This document shows positions 32,393 to 44,419 of a stretch of DNA of 64,000 nucleotides, one piece after another. The stretch is taken from contig CM029372.1 in the NCBI GenBank assembly GCA_017165825.1, forward strand, positions 3,812,999 through 3,876,998, given 5' to 3'. Origin of the DNA: Hepsetus odoe. Lineage: Eukaryota > Chordata > Actinopteri > Characiformes > Hepsetidae. Within the stretch, counting starts at the first letter, position 1. Each line of letters opens with the position of its first letter. The notes under the pieces are model-generated. The model ran no database searches. It was not told the DNA's origin and saw nothing but the letters and a program-made list of their open reading frames with translations. Made by a program: the position numbers and the translations under genes.

Positions 32393-33657
32393 TACAAATA
32401 AAATGCCTCCATGAGTATTTCACCTTTTTTGTCCCACCACCAGGTTTCCTTATCCTTATTCTTCTGACCTCCATATAATTTGAATCATAATAAACTAAAG
32501 TATTTAGCTGCTAGTGATGTATTCACTGTTAAATCGCATTCGCTACACCCATGGTTGTGGGTAGTGGACAGTGTAGAAACTAAATAGGTTGAAACAGCAT
32601 TTAACCAAAGCACTGCCCACTGATGGAACCAGTCACCACTGAGCTCTGAAATAAATCTAAAACATGATTTTGTGTCTTGTTTTCCACCATCAACAATTAA
32701 TCAGAAGCAATACTTTACACAAAAATCATTTATCTTTGCACAAAAAAAATTATTTTAATCTTTTACATTGATTACTTACTTTACCCTTAACCCTATTTTT
32801 ATTCTTCTTTCCTTATTCTTCTCTCTGTAATAATATCTGTGTATGATAGCATGCTGTACAAATAAGATAAAAAAAAATCCCATCTGTCCAATCAACAAAC
32901 TGTTAATATGCTAACACATATATCTGAAATGTTCCAGCTAAATAGCTTGTATCAAACTAGACACAAGTCTTGTGAAGAGGTAGGGGGATTTAAATGAGCA
33001 AGGATGATTTCACTGGATTTCATATGTAGAAAGTCGCAAGCAAAAAGCTTTGATGGCCAAAATTGCCCAAAGGCCTAATCTTATAAATTTGTAACTTGTT
33101 ATACAAATGGGTTCATATGAATTCCAACTAATTTGCAATTATCCAAGGATATCTTTTTCAAAACTGGCTGTCCTAGTGAATTTGTTTCTTGCTTAATCAT
33201 TGATAACCCCTGATCCCTTCACAGCCTGTCCCCTAGGGAATGCATTGAGGACATGCTGAACAAACTTCAGTATGATGCCTTCTGATTAGTATATAAGGAG
33301 CTAAATTATGACATTATTTAAACTAAAGAGAGTCTGTAACACTGCTTTAAAGCCCTCTGAGTATAACCATGCACATGTGAAAGCTGATAGTGAGAAATGC
33401 CTCTCAGCGCAATCAGCTCCTTTTCTCTGTGATATGATTTAGAAGAATTATAGCAAACAAGGGTAATGTTCTTAAATTTCACATGAGTTCTGGCAAAGAA
33501 AGATTCTAAACTGGAACTCCAGTCATTCCCTCAGTCTGCAGCAACTTACAGAATAATGGTTGAATGACAAGCTCAGGCCTCACCTTTCTTCACTTGCTTC
33601 CCACAGTTTTAATTATTGCATATTAAGAAATTCTACTGCACAGTTTGTCATTTATAG
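32393..33657. other. Unannotated 1.3-kb stretch
   Basis: Nothing is recognised. Confidence 0.4.
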
Positions 33658-33724
33658 AATGCATAGTATTCATAGTGCAGAATAGTGCATAGTGCAATGC
33701 ATAGTGGAATAGTGCAGTGCATAG
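33658..33724. repeat. Short tandem repeat of ATAGTGCA-type units
   Basis: Several loose copies of GCATAGTG/GAATAGTGCA precede a SINE head. The last unit runs into the SINE, so the repeat may be the target site rather than part of the element. Confidence 0.75.
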
Positions 33725-33962
33725 AGGGCAGCAGTGGCCTAGCGGTTCGGGAGTTGCCCCTGCATTGGAAGATTGTGGGTTCAATTCCCTCACAGAAAGT
33801 TGCCCTGAGGTGCCCTTGAGCAAGGTACCGTTCCTGTCACTGCTCCCCGGGTGCTTTCAGTAGCTGCCCACTGCTGTACAGTGTTTGTATGGGTTAAATG
33901 CAGAGGTCCAGGTTCACTGTGTGCTGTGCCCATGCAATGATGAGGGTTGTCACTTTCACTTT
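33725..33962 (+). mobile_element. SINE-A copy, near full length
   Basis: The head GGGCAGCAGTGGCCTAGCGG, B box GGTTCAATTCC, body GAGCAAGGTACCGTTCC and tail ending GAGGGTTGTCACTTTCACTT are all present. Part of the GTTGTGGTTC segment of the tail is deleted. Confidence 0.9.
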
Positions 33963-34499
33963 AAGACACATAAGCTCTGTGAGAACTACAGTGTTCTGTA
34001 TCAATAGTGAAAGTTTGTGAATGCAATTCATTATTTTTGTTAATTAATTTGCCCTCCTTAATCACTGATGCCCACCTTGCTCATAAATATGCCCACTCAA
34101 GTCATCAAGTCATTATTACCTGCAGCCTTTTAGAATAATATTTATTAAAGCTGAGAGACATGCTTTAAAGGATCTTATTCCACCAAACATGGCTTATTAA
34201 ACATGCATTACATTGTATCATATAGCAAGTACTTACTTTGAATAATAGAAACATGATCGGCATGTTCAGCAATATGCTGTTACCCATAAAACAACAATTA
34301 GCATTTAGCAGATGCCCTTATCCAGGGTGATGTACTTCACTGCTTCAAAGTCCACACTGGTTCTTCATTCTTGCAACTGTTGTCCTAAATCTATGTTGCC
34401 AGCTAAGTAACAACTTATGAACCCTGTCACTGAGAAGTCCTCAGTGTACCTCTTTAATGTTTAAGTTTAAACATTCTTTAAACTTACGGTCTGTACAAT
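33963..34499. other. Mostly unannotated; one SINE-B-type end
   Basis: On the minus strand, 34300-34338 carries the end motif GGATAAGGGCATCTGCTAAA found in SINE-B and relatives. The rest is unrecognised. Confidence 0.5.
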
Positions 34500-35098
34500 G
34501 AGTTCAAAACAGATCTAATTCCTCTCTCTTTGTTTGAGATGTACGGCTGTTCAGCGTGGTGGATTGTTTGGGTGTTTCCTGAGGGTAAATCCATCAATCT
34601 CCGTGAGGGTCTCCTGAGTTCCATTCCAGCTGGTACACCGAGTCGGCAAAGCTACTATCATCTTATTTTTCTCCCGACCTGAACTTCAGATCAACTCCAT
34701 CAGACTGGCTCTTCTGCAGGAGCTGCTGCCATGAAGATTAAAGCCTCCCCCACTCAAACAGAGCGTCCACCGTTAACTCATGAGCTTCCAACTACAGTCA
34801 CAGATGGAGTCTTTTACTAACTCATGTAACACAATTTGCTTAATGTACATTATCACTATACAGGGTTTTTCACTTTCTTTCTTTCCTTTTTATTTCCGAT
34901 GTCGACCAGAGGAGGATGGGTTCCCCTTTTGGGTCTTGGTTTCTCCCAAAGATTCTTCCTCATGTTTGGGGGAGTGTTTCCTCGCCTCTCTCACCCTTAG
35001 CTTACCCAACTTGGGCTCGGACCCGGATTCTGTAAAGCTGCTTTGTGATAACAACAGTTAAAGTAAAAAGCATTAAATAAATAATGTTTTCTTGACTT
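34500..35098 (+). mobile_element. L2/CR1-type LINE 3' end
   Basis: A 3' UTR of a fish LINE: GTCGACCAGAGGAGGATGGG, then TTCCCCTTTTGGGTCTTGGT, TTCTTCCTCATGTTTGGGGG and GTAAAGCTGCTTTGTGATAA. It ends near AAGCATTAAATAAATAATGT and TTGACTTGAC. The reverse transcriptase coding part is absent, so it is 5'-truncated. The exact 5' limit is uncertain. It differs from the L2-type copy at 4003-5311. Confidence 0.78.
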
Positions 35099-35639
35099 GA
35101 CCTCAAAAACTAGAGGGCATATGCCAAAAGTGTTTTCATTTGTTTGTTTGTTTTTTGTTGAGATAATTAAAGAGAAGAAATTGTAGGAAATGTGTTGGCT
35201 ATTCAGGAAAATTAGTATTCCTGGAGAGACTTTGAGGTATGTGATTGAGGCATGCAGTTTATACAATTCTAAATAATCTATATAACATGTGTACATACAG
35301 GTATACATATGTTTATTAATAAATGTCTGCTAATGAGCCTTCAGTGCAAAAGGTTGACTGCCATAACATGCAACAAATGAGATTCAATCACATTAAATCT
35401 GTTCCAGCCTGCATAACTGATGGTGTTTTGTACATCAAATGCAATTGTATTACTGACAAAAATGCAACATTCTTTCTTTCTCTGTTTGATTTTCATTAAC
35501 GCAGGCTTAATGAGCTCACTAGGGGCAATCTCAGAATCAGATCTACTGGCTAAGTATATTAATACACAAAAAGAATGTGGTTTTGGCCATTGGAAACTGT
35601 CTATATACTGTCTTTATACTATAGATAATATATAAGCAA
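35099..35639. other. Unannotated sequence
   Basis: Nothing is recognised. Confidence 0.4.
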
Positions 35640-35850
35640 TGTACAGATACAGAATCGATACTAGCATGCACAGATTATGTTAACGATAACTATACAGATT
35701 ATATATATACAGTGCAAAAAGTAACAAACAGGACCAGCCCTGGTCTATCTGATGAGTGTACTGGTCAGCTATTTATGAGGATGATGGCATTAGGGAAGAA
35801 ATTGCTCCTGCTTTGCAAAGCTACTCAAACAAGGATACAGATATGCTTTA
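35640..35850 (+). repeat. Possible dispersed repeat, unclassified
   Basis: The stretch with ATATATACAGTGCAAAAAGT, then GGATGATGGCATTAGGGAAG resembles a dispersed sequence I associate with fish genomes, but the class is not clear. There is no second copy in this window. Confidence 0.35.
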
Positions 35851-36517
35851 GTGCTTTTGACAACTGTTTCAAATCTGTAATGCTCATTATAACATTTCAG
35901 TTCCTGAGTGAGGCTATAAAACCATAAACAGATCGAAATATGTTGTATTTTTGGGTTTGCATGAGCACTTTGAAACCAAACTCAGTGTTGCATTGCTAGA
36001 TGTCACAAGTGTTTCTGAGTAGCTTTAAAAGATCATTTAAAAGTTAACATCTAACTTTAAAAATGATAGACTGATGTCTGATTGTTTTAGGCTGCCATTT
36101 TTTTTTTGTATTGTGTTGGAGCTGGAGGTGCTGAGAGCACAAAGTTAAAAGTTAGTATCAGAATAGGATATCTGTGAACCCGTTCCTATTGCAAAACCTG
36201 CTGCATTTATAAAACAGACTGAAAAGAATTGACTTCAGTAAGATCGCATGTAAGCTAAAACAAGTGCGTCTCTTTAGTAATAATCCCATTTGTCATTGTT
36301 TTGTTATTGTTGTAACACAGCAGACTGAGAATATTTGAGTCAGATCCTCTTTAAAACCTGCCTTTTTGCTAAAAGCATTCAATTATGGTACCTCCATAGA
36401 GATTACATTCTCTTTTGTGTCTTTGTGCAAAGAGGATGTGCATGCAAATGTGTCGGAGTGTGTATCGCAGACGAGGGCTTTGAATTCTATACATTTTTGC
36501 ATGCGAACAGCTGCTTA
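35851..36517. other. Unannotated sequence
   Basis: Nothing is recognised. Confidence 0.4.
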
Positions 36518-36528
36518 GTGTGTGTTTA

Positions 36529-36565
<37 letters not shown>

Positions 36566-36597
36566 ATGCGTGTGCGTGGATATGTGTGTGTGTGTGT
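36518..36597. repeat. (GT)n microsatellite, interrupted
   Basis: About 80 bp of GT/GC-T repeats with GCATGCG and GGATAT interruptions. The Cys-Val frames are artefacts. Confidence 0.95.
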
Positions 36598-37587
36598 TTT
36601 TACAGCATTTCTATTATGGTCATGTTTAAATTATACATTTTTTATATCCTAAAGCAGTTTCTAGCTCTGCATTCAGGATTACAAATAAATATTTCTCTTT
36701 TTTGCCTCAGAGTTTCTTCTGAGTACCTATACCCTTTGCTCCATACCCTTATAGAGATATCATGTAACTTGCAATCAGGTGTGACGCTACACCTTGCAGA
36801 AAGTAGCATGTTATAGTGGAGGCATTTTCTAGCAACGTAACTGTTCAGCTGTTCAGGTAAATAATGCAGTAGCAGGCAAGCGAGGTAAAATGAAGCAGGC
36901 GATTCATCTGAGCTGGGTAAATAAAAAATTTAGTATAGTATGAGAATGGCAATATGTGTGGTGTGCTGCTTTTTCTTTTGTTTTTTTTGTTTTTTGTTTT
37001 TTTTGTGGGTTTTTTTTTTAATGTTTTGATTGGCTCTTGAATATTCACCAATTTTTTTTTTTCTGCCTTCAAGCCATTTGGACCCTGCAGGCTTACTGGG
37101 AAAAAAAAGTGTTTGGAACATCATAAAAAAGAGTGGGAAACAATCGCAGTCAGCAGGAATGCGCATGGCACTTCAATAGAGTCTCGTTTTCGTCCTAGTG
37201 AGTGGTGATGCCTGGGGAGAAAGGAGCTGCCAGATTTTTTGTGAACTCCAGAAAACACACACCGAAAGCTGGGAAGTAGCTGTGCCAAGTGCAGAACATA
37301 AAACAAAAGCAAAGCAGAACATTATACAAATGTTTGGTTTTAATCACCTCCTGTCAGGGTCAGGGAGGTTTGCCCTCTCAGCTACTTGGTCTGAGAAGTT
37401 TTGGGCTGATCATTTGTTAAACAGTGCTCAGAAAAATGAACAGTGAGCAATTTATTCTGGATTCTGTAATCACTCCAAAACCTCACCAATAAAGTAGCCA
37501 TCTAAATGCTGTGTTGGAGTCTTTCCAAAGTTTTTACAGGTCCTGTTCCAATATTTTTTTAATCATAGATCATCATAGATGATGATA
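36598..37587. other. Unannotated; T-rich low-complexity patch
   Basis: 36970-37020 and 37050-37062 are T runs with scattered G. The antisense lysine-rich frames there are artefacts. The rest is unrecognised. Confidence 0.5.
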
Positions 37588-37831
37588 GGGGCAGTGGTGG
37601 CCTAGTGTTTAGGGAGTTGCCACCACATCGGAAGATTCCAGCACAAGTAGGTTGCCCTGAGGTACCATTGAGCAAGGTACCGTCCCCATCACTGCTCCCG
37701 GGCGCTTTCAATAGCTGCCCACTGCTGCATGGTGTTTGTGTGCATGGGTTAAATGCAGAGGTCCAATTTCGTTGTGGTTCACGTGTGCTGTGCTGTGCTG
37801 TGACCTCGCAATGACAAGGGTTGTCACTTTC
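37588..37831 (+). mobile_element. SINE-A copy, near full length
   Basis: The head GGGGCAGTGGTGGCCTAGTG is followed by a damaged B-box region (a deletion around the GGTTC site) and an intact body, GAGCAAGGTACCGTCCCCAT. The well-preserved tail, GACCTCGCAATGACAAGGGT, ends TTGTCACTTTC. Confidence 0.9.
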
Positions 37832-38453
37832 AGATTGTTTTTCAGGTTCAGACCTGCTACAACAATACACAAGATGGTGAGTGTTATGTAGAATACGATG
37901 ATCAGCTTGCTTTAGTCTGGGTGCGGATATTAGTGTTCACTATCTTGACACTTGGCTAACTAGGATTCAGTAAGAGACTGCATACAGATAAAGCTAGCTA
38001 GTTCAAGAGATGTTTCACAAGCTCCCTAGAGGCCTATTCTTACATAAATAGTTGAAGTACAAATACCTTAAGGGTAACTGCTCCCTGATGCAAGCAGCCA
38101 TGGTGCTTGTGCAACTGTAAAGTGGAAGAAGTAAGAGCTAATGTAATGTGGATATGAATATGAATGACAGTGTTTTAAGTGCAAAAACCTCAAGGTCATA
38201 TATGGAACAATCTAGTTTCTTCTTTGGTCCCTTCAAGAATACTTAGTGTGGTATGAAGTATCCTGTGCACATATATTGGAACAATTTATATTAGCGCACA
38301 GAGGATTGTTTAAACAACAATAAATATTTATATATATATAATTAGTAGGGACCAGTCACTTTAACCCTTATGGACATCTTAGACATGCCAAGAACTGTGA
38401 ATGCATGCCTCAACAGGTCAGTCAGTTGTAATAGATGGCTTTTTCCTGAAATG
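37832..38453. other. Unannotated sequence
   Basis: A short TA run lies near 38327-38342; nothing else is recognised. Confidence 0.4.
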
Positions 38454-38690
38454 AAGTGAAAGTGTAGTGAAATTTGTCCTTGTGGAGCACAGCATAGCAC
38501 ACAGTGAAACACAACAAAATGCAACGTCTGCTGTGCACCCATACACATACGCGCAGCAGCGGGCAGCTATTAAAAGTGCCCAAGGAGCAGTGATGGGGAT
38601 GCTATGCTTCAGGGTAACCTAGTGGTCTGGGATTTCGACCCATGACCCTTCGATCCTGTGTCATCCTGGGGACTAAGCCATCATTGATGA
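38454..38690 (-). mobile_element. SINE-A copy, degenerate
   Basis: On the minus strand, the body (TTTTAATAGCTGCCCGCTGC) and tail (ending ACACTTTCACTTC) are recognisable. The B box is mutated to GGTCGAAATCC, and the head is strongly eroded near 38660-38690. Confidence 0.82.
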
Positions 38691-40291
38691 GGCCACAGCT
38701 AAATATATTCAATATATTCAACTCAGATAACTTGCATATGTTTATGCACAGCAATAAAAAATACGTTCGGCCTCACTGTTTCAGTACTTGTATGGAAAGG
38801 GCCAGTCCCATTGGTTCACTGATTATTGCAGATTTCAACTCAACAAGAGAAAAAGGATGAGAAACTACAATCAAATAAAATGACAGACCACATGAAACCT
38901 GCTGATGAAGAGCACTGGCTTCAATCTGGCAAACTGTTCTTGAACGAATGTAGATGTTGAAATTAGTGAAAATCTAACGAGGACCTGAAGTTTTGTGGAA
39001 ATCAAAGAAATAAACTTAAGCAGTTAAACCTACTAGCAGCAAAAATAATTTTGCAATTACTGACTTTCAGCCGTCCTGGCCGAGACAATCTCTAACAAAC
39101 CACTGCACAACAGTGGATAATAAATAGGACAGGTTAAAAAAGGGAAAGGTGGCGCACTTCTTAATTAACCAATTGCTCAGCAAATACTCTCTCACCTTTG
39201 CAGAGGACACTAATCCCTGCAACCACAAACTTCCCAAGATTTGGGATAACTAAACCTGATACGGTAAATTACATACCAAGTTTATTTCATATACCTAAAA
39301 TTTTACATAGGTAATATACAAAAAGTAAATCCTGAAAGTGCAAGTAAAAGACAAACTAAATAAATACATTTGCATAAAATTTTATTTAGAAAATACATAA
39401 ATGCCTTTCAAATATGCACTCTTGACAGGAGTTAAGGAGTTTTCTGTGGAGAAATATAAATGTTTTTCATTGTTTAAGTGTAGTCCTATAGCTAACTGTA
39501 TCTTAAGGAGAATGGGCTATGCCTTTGGCTTAATCCCATTTTACCCCTTATGCAAGCACCTAGCCCCATCCCTTCTTCTTGCTCATTAACAGCTTGAGGA
39601 AGGACCTCCAAGTTGTTGTCAGGATTGGTGGTAGCCAACCTGGGATTTTTCAGAGGCACACTACAAATAGAGTGGTATGAGCAATCATCACTATTGTCGA
39701 TGTGTGCATTAGAAATATATGGCTCCTGTGACGGTACATAATAATACCCCAAATTTAACCAAACTAGAGGAATCATGGTCGCTTTACCGCACCTTTAAAA
39801 TCAGTCACAGTGGCAGAGTGTCCTACAGAGCTTCTCTAGCAGCCTGGTAAATAGCAGTGTATGTTTTTATGTGATGACTTCTTTCATTGATTGATGTAAC
39901 ATACTTAGGTTGTGAACAAAGCTGAGGACAACATGTAGGAAATGTTTGATAAAATGTATTCCATGTCTGTTTACATGAAAGCCATTTCCAAACACTACCC
40001 CTTTGTTCCAAAGGACAAGGGGTCACTCAAAAACTAAGGGAAAGGATACAAATATGAAATAGGAGGTATTATTGGGGTATTAATTGTGCTATGTTTCATA
40101 CATTTATGCATGCAGGTATGATGTTCAGTTTTCATAAATCCAAGCCCTTCAAACTTCAACCGTCTATATCAGGGTCGATTAAATTAATATTGGCAGAAAA
40201 TGTATATGCCACTTTCTACTGAATCAGTTGAGTGAATATAAACTTCCACATCTATTCACAAAATGGCAGTTCATAGCTCATAGCATAGTGA
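38691..40291. other. Unannotated 1.6-kb stretch
   Basis: Nothing is recognised; frames here are short and domainless. Confidence 0.42.
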
Positions 40292-40510
40292 AAAACTGAA
40301 AGTGACTATTTTGTCATTGTGAAACACAGTGCTTCCTCTGCTTCTCACCCATAAACACACATGCAGAAGGAGGCAGCCATATCCAGTGCCTGAAAAGAAG
40401 CAATGGGGTCGATACCATGCTCAAGGGAACTTCAGGGCAATTTACTGATCCGGGATTTGAACCCATGACCTTCCGGGCATAATCCCTAACCACAAGGCCA
40501 CGGCTGCTTC
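40292..40510 (-). mobile_element. SINE-A copy
   Basis: A minus-strand copy with the head GAAGCAGCCGTGGCCTTGTG, B box GGTTCAAATCC, body and tail ending AAATAGTCACTTTCAG. About 30 bp of the tail around the GTTGTGGTTC segment are missing. Confidence 0.88.
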
Positions 40511-41366
40511 TGTTTTATACAAGTGGAAATGTGTTATGTGTACTGTACTTGGGGATAGCTCAATCTACCCTGCAATTGTATCCTGTATCTACCCTGCAAG
40601 CTGAGTTACTAGAATAAAACAAAGAACAAGCAGCTGGTTACACAACATTGTACTTCTCTAAGCACAGCCACACACAACAACTCACCAAATGAGAGCAACA
40701 TGTCCGATAATTATATTGGCCAAGGACATAACTAGCAGTAAACATCCCTCCTCCTTTACCACAGCGTTGAACAATGCAGTGGCTGAATAGAGAGTGGTCT
40801 GACCCCCATGATGTTTGACCAATAAAGAGCATTAACAAAATTCAGCATGAGCACCAAGCTTGAATGATCATGTTAATTTAGACAAATGATTATTGTCTGC
40901 AGAATTATCACAATATACGTTAAACTCATGATAGCAACCCAGTTACAAAGTACCACATGTGTGCATTACAGAGCCTTATGCCGTAGCTTTCATTTTCCCT
41001 GATGGTAATATAATTACCATGTAATTACCATCTGGACTCGCATATAATATTGCTTAATTTATGAATGGCATTTTGGCACTGTTTTGGTATCCAACCAAAT
41101 GAAGCAAGGTTGTTAATTCTACAAGTCTGAATGCACTTTTCCAGATTTATCACCCAGCTAAGTATGGTATACTTGGTTTGGTCTTTAGCGGAGGAGTGGG
41201 TCAGCAAAATCCACTGGTGGGAAAAGCTACACACTGGTACCCTCCACATATGCATTTTCTAAATCTCCAATGTAGTTGGTGATGTTCTGTTTGTGTTGCC
41301 TCTGATTATGTAAATTTCATTATTACATAATTAGCTATATTTTAAACAAGGCAAAAAACCTGAATG
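40511..41366. other. Unannotated sequence
   Basis: Nothing is recognised. Confidence 0.4.
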
Positions 41367-41634
41367 TAAAGAAGTGAAAGTGACAACCCTTGTCATTGCG
41401 AGGTCACAGCACAGCAAGCGAGAACCACAACGAAATTGGACCTCTGTATTTAACCCATGCACACAAACACCATGCAGCAGTGGGCAGCTATTGAAAGCAC
41501 CCGGGGAGCAGTGACGGGGACGGTACCTTGCTTAGGGGTACCTCAGGGCAACCTACTTGTGAAGGAATCAAACCCACAATCTTCCGATGCAGGACCAACT
41601 CCCAAACCACTAGGCCACCGCTGCCCCTAAAGAA
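41367..41634 (-). mobile_element. SINE-A copy, full length with 7-bp TSD
   Basis: The insert at 41374-41627 (254 bp) is flanked by TAAAGAA at 41367-41373 and 41628-41634. The head GGGGCAGCGGTGGCCTAGTG, A box TGGCCTAGTGG, B box GGTTTGATTCC, body and tail ending GGGTTGTCACTTTCAC are all intact. It is among the youngest-looking copies in the window. Confidence 0.94.
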
Positions 41635-43649
41635 TGGTAGAAATATAATAATTTATCAAATTAATATTATAATTATAATATTATAATATTATAATTCATT
41701 AATGTTGTTACTAATAAAAATGGCAGCGATAATTATGGATCTCAGCTTATAGACCACTACCTATATACAGCAAAGTTTACCATTAAACCATTAAAAATGT
41801 TGATCAAATGTATGACTGACATATTTGTTCAGGTCTTCTCAGTGGACCTCTGTGAGTCTTTAACAATAAGAAATAAAACTGACATTGCCTAGAGACAATA
41901 CAAGAGACACTGTTATACTGTAATGGGATGTTTAAACCAGTGGACAGATGTTCCACTGGAAGAGTATGTCTGCTTACCAAATGTGCTGCATGATTCCTCT
42001 GTGCCATTCTTTCAACTTCTTTTTCTTCCCAGACTTCTTCTGAGTGGCTAAAGCCTTCCTGATGACACTTACAAAATCAAGGCTTAACCTAGTCACTTCA
42101 GATCCACCGTGTTGATTTCAGACCTGTCACAGAAACTGACAAGCAATATATTGAGACTGTATTGATATCATGGCTGAGCACTGTAGAAGTCTACTGCACT
42201 GAAAGAGCCATTTCTTTAAACAGGCCGCAAGAAAATGTGTGCCATTCATTGTTCACTGACGTCTTCACAAAATGGGAAAGGCTCCTATGGTAATGCTAGG
42301 AACCCTATTAAGGATCTTCTAGATGCTCCTGTAGACTGATCATGTAATTCACTGTGTAGCGGGCCATGTAGCGGTGTTGGAATGTGAATCTGCTGTGCAT
42401 CTTATGAGAGGAAAACAAAATGACCCTGATCATTCCACCCTGCACCCGTGGTTCCAAGCTAAGGTATGACTAGTTTTCCACCACCATGTGAGCAGCAAGT
42501 TTCCGGACTGATGTGAATAGGCTACTTTTTGCTTTGGTACTCTATTTCAGATTCTGTACTTTTTATATTTACTTGAGGAAAAAAAAAACTAAATGAGTAC
42601 TTCTTCTTACCAGTCATTTTTTAATATGCATTGGTTCTTCTTCTTAAGTAAAGAAAAGTGTGTGTTCTTTTGCCCCATCTGCTTACAGATGTAATGCATC
42701 TGCAAGCAGAAGTAAAAAGTAATGCATTTGTGGCAATGTATCAAATATCATTTTCTGTAGGAACAAAACCTCTAAAAGCAAGTTTATAAGAGAAATAAAA
42801 TACATCCTTTAATTTAAATGTAAGATATTGTAAAAATACTTTTTAAAACCACTTCTATTAAAATGTATCTATTTTTTTTTTCTATTAAAAATCCCACTTA
42901 ATGTGAAATTCTGAAAAAATGAAAAGGGACGTATAAAAATAAAAGCAACTGAAATGGAGATAAAATATATCTGCAAAAAGCTTCAGATTCTTGTATTGCT
43001 TTTTATATTTTACATTTTTTCTTTCGTCTCCACGGGGCAAAGAGGCTTCTTGCCAGCTGATGAAGAGAATAGTGCAGAATTGCTTTGTCTGCATTAAGGT
43101 GACAGAATAAAAAAAAAAAAAACATGTCAGCCTAAAACAAGTTGAATGCGCTATGCAGCATTCTGTAGCACAGCATTATTTCTCTCAGCCTCTTGACAGA
43201 ATTTACTATTTGGTATCATTTCCATGCTGTGGATCATCATTGCTCTCTTACTGAAATGCGAAATAGGCATTGTGCAAACACATCATACAACCATAAACCT
43301 GGGATTTAGTTTCATGCATAGTTATGATCTTTTTTTTTTTTTTTTACATCTTCAGGCACAGAGCCTTTTTCATTGGGCAGACACTGCATGGAAGGAGAAC
43401 CAGGAGGAAAAACAGTGAGCTTCCTCACAGGTGGAAGGGACTGTTCTGTGAACCATGTAAAACCTGTGTACACACCAGACGGGAGCTCACTGTGAATTAG
43501 ATTTAGAATTGGATTATCCGTCACACCAGGGATTTCAACTGGTTCATTGAACTGCCCAGGCGAAGAAACATTCCTCCAAAGACAGTCTTAAATCACTGGA
43601 GACCTGTGAGAGGCGGGGCTTACAAAACCAGTCTACCATGTACATATAC
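41635..43649. other. Unannotated 2-kb stretch
   Basis: A TATAAT-type AT repeat lies at about 41646-41700. A repeat-free block around 42960-43100 has no recognised identity. No exon is seen. Confidence 0.45.
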
Positions 43650-43765
43650 CCACCCCAAACAACCAACCACTCACCCAACCACCCCACATCACCCAACCCC
43701 ACCCAACACCACCCCACACAACCTCAACACCATACACCTACCTTCCACACACACACATACATATT
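43650..43765. repeat. C/A-rich low-complexity tract
   Basis: The plus strand is almost free of G and made of CCCAACC, CACCC and ACACA units. The Pro/Thr/His frame across it is not a gene. Confidence 0.92.
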
Positions 43766-43833
43766 TTCTGAGCCACTAATCCTAACCCGGGTCACAGGGG
43801 GAGATGAAGCCTATGCCAGCACTCCTGGGGAAA

Positions 43834-44386
43834 TACACTGTGTGCACAATTATTAGGCAAGTAAGTTTTTTGACCATATCATCTGAAAAGTCAAAAAATT
43901 TAAAATGTCTTTCAGAGGGATGCAGCGCTCTTGAAATGGCGTCCCAAGATATTGGGACGTGATCACAGAACCATCAAATGCTTTCTAGGTAATATTCAAC
44001 AAGGTAGAAATGTGTTGAGAACAAAAAAGATGCAGATTAATTGCAGAAGATTTGAGAAGAATCAAAAGTGAAGCTACCATGCTAAAGGCTAAAACTCCAC
44101 CACCATGAACAAGAAACATAAGACAGATTTTTCAGGTTTTATGGAGATGAAACTCATTTAGCATAATAATTCTGCACACTAATAGTCGCCCAATAACTGT
44201 GCACACATATGTATCCCCTGAGAACTTTCACACTCACATTTCCTTTGTAAAGCACTCAGGTTTCAGGGTTTTAAAATATTTAAAACTGATAGCAGTGCAT
44301 ATTGGCGGGTAGCTCTGGATTTGTTCCAGATTTAATTGAAACCTCAAAATACTCACTTGCCTAATAATTGTGCATACCACAGAGCA
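43834..44386 (+). mobile_element. Tc1/mariner-like element, internally deleted
   Basis: The ends carry inverted repeats: GTGCACAATTATTAGGCAAG on the left and CTTGCCTAATAATTGTGCAT on the right. Inside are decayed pieces of a transposase gene: GAGGGATGCAGCGCTCTTGA, then GTGATCACAGAACCATCAAA, with TTTTTCAGGTTTTATGGAGA further right near the first catalytic Asp. Most of the catalytic domain is deleted and frames are broken. It is about 550 bp, against roughly 1.5 kb or more for intact relatives. Confidence 0.85.
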
Positions 44387-44389
44387 CAC

Positions 44390-44419
44390 ACACATGCACA
44401 CACACACACACACACACAC
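44390..44419. repeat. (CA)n microsatellite
   Basis: About 30 bp of CA repeats with one ATG break, directly next to the right end of the transposon. Confidence 0.95.
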
